Of a stretch of 11,686 nt of DNA, positions 6,702 to 11,686 are shown in pieces; the first letter of the stretch is position 1; every line of letters begins with the position of its first letter. Position numbers and translations under genes: made by a program. The notes below the pieces were generated by a model. That model made no database searches. It was not told where the DNA came from and worked only from the letters and a program-made list of their open reading frames with translations. The DNA is from Archangium sp. (GTDB taxonomy: Bacteria > Myxococcota > Myxococcia > Myxococcales > Myxococcaceae), in NCBI GenBank assembly GCA_016793585.1, contig JAEUJR010000502.1, positions 1 to 11,686 of the forward strand, given 5' to 3'.

Positions 6702-9431
6702 ATGCGTCACCTCGTCGTCGCCCTCGGGTTGGTGCTCACAGCCTGCCCCGCCATCAACTCGAAGCCGTGCTCGTCAGACACCGAGTGCGAAGCCGATCAA
6801 CGCTGCCGCCGCGGCGCGTGCGGGCCGATCTGCGTGAACGACGGCGAGTGTGGTGATGGCCAGTCGTGTCAGAGCGGCCGCTGTGAACCACGCCCCGAGT
6901 GCGCGCAAGACGTCGACTGCGCCTCGGGCTTCACCTGCATGACCGGGCGCTGCCGGTGCATGGCCGACTCCGCCTGCGCCTCGAACCAGACCTGCACCGA
7001 GGGCATCTGCAAGGCCCGCGTGCGGTGCCGTCAAGACGCGGAGTGCACGACCGGCACTCGCTGCGAGGTGACCCAGGGGCTCTGCGTGCCGACCTGCCGG
7101 CTGCCGACCGACTGCGCGCCCAACCTCGACCCACAGGTCGCGCTGGGGCTCTACGCGTGCCTCAACGGAACCTGCGCGCGTCGCTGCACGACCGACGTCA
7201 CCTGCGCGGCCGACGGCGTGATCTGCCGCGACGGGCTCTGCGCCTCGGCCGAGTGCAAGACGAAGGCGGACTGCACCGCGAACCAGTACTGCTCGAGCGG
7301 CACCTTCGGGCGTTGCCTCACCTACGAGACGTGCACGAACTCGACCGAGTGCGACGACAACTTCCGCTGCCAGAGATTCGGCCAGAACGAGTGCCCGCCC
7401 GGCTTCGACTGCACCCTGTCGATCTGCCGTGAGCTGCCGCGCTGCTTCATCGACTCCGACTGCGTCAGCGGCGTTCCAGGCACCATGCAGTCGATGCAGA
7501 ACGGCTTCTGCGATCAGGGCCACTGTCAGCCCACCGATCGGTGCCTCACCACCACGAGCTGCACCCAGGGGCGCGTGTGCATCGGCGGCATCTGCGTGCC
7601 TCCCGTCTGTCGCGGCCACGCGGAGTGCGGTGCGGGAAAGGCGTGCGTCGACGGCGCCTGCACCGAAGCGCCCGCGCCAACGAGCATCGCGAGACTCGGC
7701 CTGCACCCGGCCGAAGCATTGCTCGAGGTTGGAGACACGCTGCAGCTCGAGCTCTCGGCATACCGCCTCGATCAGAGCTCGTACCCACTGCGCACGGGGG
7801 TCTTCACGGTCACGCCAACCGGCGCGGCGACCGTGACGAACGATGGTCTTCTCACCGCCATCGCCCCCGGCGTCGTGACGGTCAAGGCCGAGGTGATGAT
7901 GTCGTTCGCCTCTCCGACCGAGGCGCGCGTTCGCATCTACCCGCGAGTCACGATGGGCCGGCGCGTGCTCGTCGTCGACGCCGCGAAACGCCGGCCGATC
8001 GCTGGAGCCGTCGTCTGGGCCTGCCTCGACGCCGACTGCGCCATGCCCACCGAGGTCGTCACGGGAATGGATGGGGTGGCCGAGTTCCCGATGCTGGGCG
8101 CTGGCCCGGCGACCTTCACCGTCGTCAGCGACGCCACGCGCACCGACTCGCTGCCCACCCACGAACGCGTCTCGATTCTGTCGACGAACTCCACCGACGT
8201 GTACGTGCCGCTGCGGGACAACCCGGTGAAGGCCAACACCGGCTTCAACGGCACCGTGGGGTTCCAGCAGGTGCGCGCGAGCGGAACGTACTGGCTCGGG
8301 CTCATCGCGACCGGCATCGGCGATCTTCCCTCGATGCCCCTCTCACGGCTGCTCGGCGACCCGATCTCCACCGAACTTCAGGGCGTCAACCAGCGCGTGC
8401 CCATTCCCGGCGCGGTCGTCGTCTACACGTCTCCTGCCCTGAACATTCCGAACGAGGTGAAGCCTCGCGCCCTCGGCTTCGGCCAATCGGGCGATCGCCC
8501 CGCGGTAGCGTTCGCGACGCGCGGCGATCTGAGCCAGCTCGCGACCCTGCGATCGGTCGACCTGCTCAGCTACATCGGCTCGGCCGACTTCACGCTGCAG
8601 CAGACGGTCGAGCTCTCGTCGCGCCTCGACGTGCCCGACACCGCCGACGTGAACGGCAACGGCCTCTGCACGAACACCCAGAAGTGCCCCATGGGCTCGG
8701 AAGACGTACCTGACTGGGCTGGCTTCGCGCGCTTGAGCATGAGCCCGAATCGGCAGCTCGCCCGCCGCACCGAGATCACCATTCCACGCGTCCCCTCGAC
8801 GCTCGACACCGTCGTCGTGGCCGGCATCGAAGACGACGCGTTCCGCGGCGCGCTCCCCACCGGCTTCGCGTCGAAGGCCGCCGGCGCGCCCTCGAACGAC
8901 GGCACCCGGCCCGTCGACCCGATCATGCTACGCACCGGAGTGCCCTTCGCCGGGCTCGAGTCGGCTCGTGCTGGCCTCTGGTCGGTGGCACTCTCGACGC
9001 GCAGCAGCGCCGAGAGCGCGCGCGTCTTCCACTCCACGGGCGACCTGCCGACGAAGATCGCCGTGCAGCCCTTCTTGCCGCTCCCTGGCCCGGGGACCTG
9101 GTCGTCGCCCACCCGCACGTGGACCGCGAAACAACCCGAGTGGTCCTCGCTGTACTCGACGGGCGCCGAGGTCGGCCGCCTCGCCCTCACCGGTGAGCAG
9201 ACTCGCCACACCGTCTACTTCCCGATCACCCTCGGCCAGCTCACCGTCTCGGTGCCCAGAGCCCCCAATGGCCCTGGGGCCGACCCGGCAGGCGCTCCCA
9301 TGGCCTCCCTCGAAATCATCGGCGTCGACTTGACCAACACCACCTCGTGGGACGACCTCACTTCGTTCGCTGGAGTCAACCTCTCGACGTGGAACCTTGC
9401 GATGGACGGCTATTCTCGAATCGACAGGTGA
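6702..9431 (+). CDS. large lipoprotein with twelve four-cysteine units plus Ig-like and regulatory-like domains
   Basis: The 909-residue protein starts with a signal peptide and a near-perfect lipobox LTAC, giving lipid anchor C15. Residues 23-320 contain 50 cysteines in twelve units with the basic spacing C-x5-C-x5-C-x4-C. Unit 9 has two extra cysteines and units 6 and 10 carry loop insertions. All counts are even, consistent with disulfides formed outside the cytoplasm. Residues about 328-410 look like a group 2 bacterial Ig-like domain (VGDTLQLELSAY followed by GLLTAIAPGVVTVKAEV). Residues about 415-495 resemble a carboxypeptidase-regulatory-like sandwich (VVDAAKRRPIAGAVVWA, then GVAEFPMLGAG). 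The C-terminal 400 residues are strand-rich and unassigned. Similar four-cysteine lipoproteins are frequent in Myxococcota, where their role is mostly unknown. A surface binding or structural role is inferred. It follows the beta-helix lipoprotein by 33 bp and precedes the Hsp70 gene by 24 bp. Confidence 0.85.
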   Translation: MRHLVVALGLVLTACPAINSKPCSSDTECEADQRCRRGACGPICVNDGECGDGQSCQSGRCEPRPECAQDVDCASGFTCMTGRCRCMADSACASNQTCTEGICKARVRCRQDAECTTGTRCEVTQGLCVPTCRLPTDCAPNLDPQVALGLYACLNGTCARRCTTDVTCAADGVICRDGLCASAECKTKADCTANQYCSSGTFGRCLTYETCTNSTECDDNFRCQRFGQNECPPGFDCTLSICRELPRCFIDSDCVSGVPGTMQSMQNGFCDQGHCQPTDRCLTTTSCTQGRVCIGGICVPPVCRGHAECGAGKACVDGACTEAPAPTSIARLGLHPAEALLEVGDTLQLELSAYRLDQSSYPLRTGVFTVTPTGAATVTNDGLLTAIAPGVVTVKAEVMMSFASPTEARVRIYPRVTMGRRVLVVDAAKRRPIAGAVVWACLDADCAMPTEVVTGMDGVAEFPMLGAGPATFTVVSDATRTDSLPTHERVSILSTNSTDVYVPLRDNPVKANTGFNGTVGFQQVRASGTYWLGLIATGIGDLPSMPLSRLLGDPISTELQGVNQRVPIPGAVVVYTSPALNIPNEVKPRALGFGQSGDRPAVAFATRGDLSQLATLRSVDLLSYIGSADFTLQQTVELSSRLDVPDTADVNGNGLCTNTQKCPMGSEDVPDWAGFARLSMSPNRQLARRTEITIPRVPSTLDTVVVAGIEDDAFRGALPTGFASKAAGAPSNDGTRPVDPIMLRTGVPFAGLESARAGLWSVALSTRSSAESARVFHSTGDLPTKIAVQPFLPLPGPGTWSSPTRTWTAKQPEWSSLYSTGAEVGRLALTGEQTRHTVYFPITLGQLTVSVPRAPNGPGADPAGAPMASLEIIGVDLTNTTSWDDLTSFAGVNLSTWNLAMDGYSRIDR
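6768..7661 (+). repeat. twelve-unit cysteine repeat region (protein level)
   Basis: The region encodes units starting at C23, C44, C67, C86, C109, C132, C162, C185, C211, C248, C281 and C303. The period is about 19-37 residues. Cysteine spacing is conserved while the other residues have diverged, often D-C or E-C at the second cysteine and G-x-C at the fourth. At DNA level the copies are not near-identical, so this is an old array rather than a recent expansion. Confidence 0.85.
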
Positions 9432-9448
9432 CACCGAAGCTGTAAGTT
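9421..9448 (+). promoter_or_regulatory. weak candidate promoter for the Hsp70 gene
   Basis: TCGACA (9421-9426) and TAAGTT (9443-9448) are separated by 16 bp. They overlap the end of the lipoprotein gene and would place transcription start close to the GTG at 9456. The -35 matches consensus well but the -10 is poor. Read-through from the lipoprotein gene is equally possible. No CIRCE element or clear heat-shock sigma site is seen in the 24-bp gap. Confidence 0.2.
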
Positions 9449-9455
9449 CTGCTCC

Positions 9456-10991
9456 GTGACGACTGAGGTCATCATCGGTATCGATCTCGGAACGACCAAC
9501 TCCTGCGCGGCCTATGTCGACGGCTACAAGGACGGCGTCCCGAACGTGAAGCTCATCCCCTACAAGGGCGGCGAGTACACGGTTCCTTCCATCTACGCGA
9601 TCGACGACAAGGGCAACGAGCTCATTGGCTACGAGGCCAAGCGCCAGTGGCAGCTCAACCCCAAGAACACGATCTACGGCGCCAAGCGGCTCGTTGGCCG
9701 CACCGCGACCAGCGACATCGTCGAGACGATGCGCAAGGTCGTGCAGTACGGCGTGAAGCCGTCGGCCGACAACAAAGAGGTCACGATCGAGATCGCGAAG
9801 AAGGACCTCACCCTGCAAGAGGTCTCGGCGCGCATCCTCAACAAGATTCGTGACGTCGCGTCGAACTACCTGCGCGTTCCGATCAGCAAGGCGGTCGTCA
9901 CGGTGCCCGCCTACTTCTCAGACCGTCAGCGCCAGTCGGTGAAAGACGCCGGCAAGCTGATCGGTATGGAGGTCGTGCGCATCATCAACGAGCCGACCGC
10001 CGCGTCGCTCGCGTACGGCGTCAGCAAGAACCTCAACGAGAAGGTCGTGATCTACGACCTGGGTGGCGGCACCTTCGACATCTCGATCATCGAGATCCGT
10101 GGGCAGGTCTTCGAGGTGAAGGCGACCGGCGGCGACATCTTCCTGGGCGGCATCGACTTCGACAACGCGATGATCCACTACGTGCTTCGCGAGTTTCAGG
10201 CGAAGACCGGCATCGATCTCTCCACCGACCCGGTGGCGATGCAGCGCATCAAGGATCTCGCCGAGCGCACGAAGATCGACCTCTCGTCGCGCGAAGAGGC
10301 GCCCTTCAACATTCCGTTCATCACGATGACGCCGCAGGGCCAGCCCCTGAACATCGAGATGAAGTTCACGCGCAAGCTGCTCGAGTCGTTGACCTCCGAT
10401 CTCGTCGACCGCACGCTCAAGATCGTCGCGAAGGTGCTCGTCGAGTCGGGCCTCTCCACTCGGGAGATCGACGAGGTCATGCTGGTCGGCGGCCAGACGC
10501 GCATGCCCATCGTGCAGGACCGCCTGACCAAGTTCTTCGGCAAGCCGCCTTCGAAGGGCGTGCACCCCGACGAAGCCGTGGCCATCGGCGCGGCGCTCTA
10601 CGCGTTCTCGCTGCAGGACAACACCAACCTCAAGGTGCAGCTGCTCGACGTCATTCCGATGGCGATCGGCCTCGAGAAGGCCGATGGCCAGATGCACGTG
10701 GTGTTCGGCCGCAACTCACCAATCCCCAACGCCAAGCAGATCACCGGCACGACCAGTGTTCCGAATCAGACGGAGCTGATCATGCGCATCTACCAGGGTG
10801 ATCACGAGGCCGCGAAGATGAACGAGCAGCTCGGAGAGTTCACCTTCGCGGGCATTCGCCCCGGCCCGGCCGGCGACGTGAAGGTCGAGATCACCTTCGA
10901 CGTGAACATCGAAGGCATCTTGCGCATGGACGCGAGAGACCCCGACACGGGCAAGACGCTGCAGACCACCGTGCGCGTCACCCAGAGCTGA
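9456..10991 (+). CDS. Hsp70 family chaperone lacking the C-terminal lid
   Basis: The 511-residue protein is a DnaK-like chaperone. The ATPase domain (about 1-387) has the phosphate 1 motif [10 protein letters not shown] (7-16), the KRLVGR segment, the connect motif [12 protein letters not shown], phosphate 2 [11 protein letters not shown], and [11 protein letters not shown]. The hydrophobic interdomain linker is recognisable as VQLLDV (about 394-399), so allosteric coupling is plausible. The beta substrate-binding domain follows (about 400-508) and includes the strand GILRMDARD. The protein then stops at ...VRVTQS, where DnaK continues for about 130 more residues of helical lid and tail. It is therefore a lidless or short Hsp70, not the main DnaK of about 638 residues. 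No signal peptide is present. The GTG start has no clear ribosome site. No dnaJ or grpE gene is adjacent. It lies 24 bp after the cysteine-rich lipoprotein gene and ends before a strong terminator. Confidence 0.93.
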   Translation: MTTEVIIGIDLGTTNSCAAYVDGYKDGVPNVKLIPYKGGEYTVPSIYAIDDKGNELIGYEAKRQWQLNPKNTIYGAKRLVGRTATSDIVETMRKVVQYGVKPSADNKEVTIEIAKKDLTLQEVSARILNKIRDVASNYLRVPISKAVVTVPAYFSDRQRQSVKDAGKLIGMEVVRIINEPTAASLAYGVSKNLNEKVVIYDLGGGTFDISIIEIRGQVFEVKATGGDIFLGGIDFDNAMIHYVLREFQAKTGIDLSTDPVAMQRIKDLAERTKIDLSSREEAPFNIPFITMTPQGQPLNIEMKFTRKLLESLTSDLVDRTLKIVAKVLVESGLSTREIDEVMLVGGQTRMPIVQDRLTKFFGKPPSKGVHPDEAVAIGAALYAFSLQDNTNLKVQLLDVIPMAIGLEKADGQMHVVFGRNSPIPNAKQITGTTSVPNQTELIMRIYQGDHEAAKMNEQLGEFTFAGIRPGPAGDVKVEITFDVNIEGILRMDARDPDTGKTLQTTVRVTQS

Positions 10992-11017
10992 GCTTCCCCA
11001 GTTCGACTCGCGCCTGG

Positions 11018-11047
11018 CGCCGCTCCCCGACTCGGGAGCGGCGTTTT
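11018..11047 (+). terminator. intrinsic terminator after the Hsp70 gene
   Basis: A perfect 10-bp GC-rich stem pairs CGCCGCTCCC (11018-11027) with GGGAGCGGCG (11034-11043) around a 6-nt loop, followed by TTTT (11044-11047). It lies 27 bp after the Hsp70 stop codon. There is no T tract on the minus-strand side, so it should terminate mainly the plus-strand transcript and not the convergent smc transcript. Confidence 0.88.
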
Positions 11048-11056
11048 CGTACCGAC

Positions 11057-11686
<630 letters not shown>

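Noticed and set aside
5631..6710. Open frame of 359 codons on the minus strand
   Set aside because: It is antisense to the beta-helix lipoprotein, and its composition is rich in Arg, Ala and Val without motifs.
6768..7661. Periodic cysteine codons taken as a CRISPR or DNA tandem repeat
   Set aside because: The copies are too diverged at DNA level and vary in length. The periodicity is in the protein only.
6774..8162. Open frame of 462 codons on the minus strand
   Set aside because: It is antisense to the cysteine-rich region, whose regular cysteine spacing proves the coding strand. Lack of stops follows from the GC-rich antisense sequence.

Overview
The window is very GC-rich, almost fully coding, and uses GTG as well as ATG starts. 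It looks like a chromosomal segment of a Myxococcota (myxobacterium-type) bacterium. The reasons are a DUF4388 (PATAN-like) regulator, secreted lipoproteins with arrays of four-cysteine units, an extra Hsp70 beside chromosomal housekeeping genes, and the codon usage. The phylum is inferred from gene style; no rRNA or other marker gene is present. I see no tRNA, rRNA, CRISPR array, insertion sequence, prophage or att site.

Left part (1-2680): a DUF4388 protein on the minus strand, cut by the window edge, is divergent from a two-gene plus-strand unit. The two starts are only 24 bp apart and may share a symmetric -10 element. The plus-strand unit encodes an alkaline-phosphatase-superfamily metalloenzyme (phosphoglycerate-mutase-like fold) and, with a 4-bp start/stop overlap, a putatively exported HExxH metallopeptidase. 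The peptidase stop codon abuts the stop codon of the convergent operon with no intervening base.

Middle (2681-5052, minus strand): a compact four-gene operon in the order Nudix hydrolase, thymidine kinase (tdk), uracil phosphoribosyltransferase (upp-like), hypoxanthine phosphoribosyltransferase (hpt). Gaps are 2 to 8 bp. It combines pyrimidine and purine salvage with a MutT-like enzyme that may clean up or trim the nucleotide pool. The Nudix box carries an arginine where a metal-binding glutamate is expected, and the uracil PRTase has an unusual C-terminal insertion.

Right part (5160-10991, plus strand): two surface-type lipoproteins, a right-handed beta-helix protein and a 909-residue protein with twelve tandem four-cysteine units followed by Ig-like and carboxypeptidase-regulatory-like domains. 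An Hsp70 that ends just after the substrate-binding beta domain follows after 24 bp, and a strong intrinsic terminator closes the run. The ATPase head of SMC (condensin) follows convergently and runs off the right edge.

No clearly undescribed multi-gene system is evident. The best leads are the lidless Hsp70, the four-cysteine-array lipoprotein next to the beta-helix lipoprotein, the salvage/sanitation operon with its atypical Nudix box, and the shared divergent promoter.
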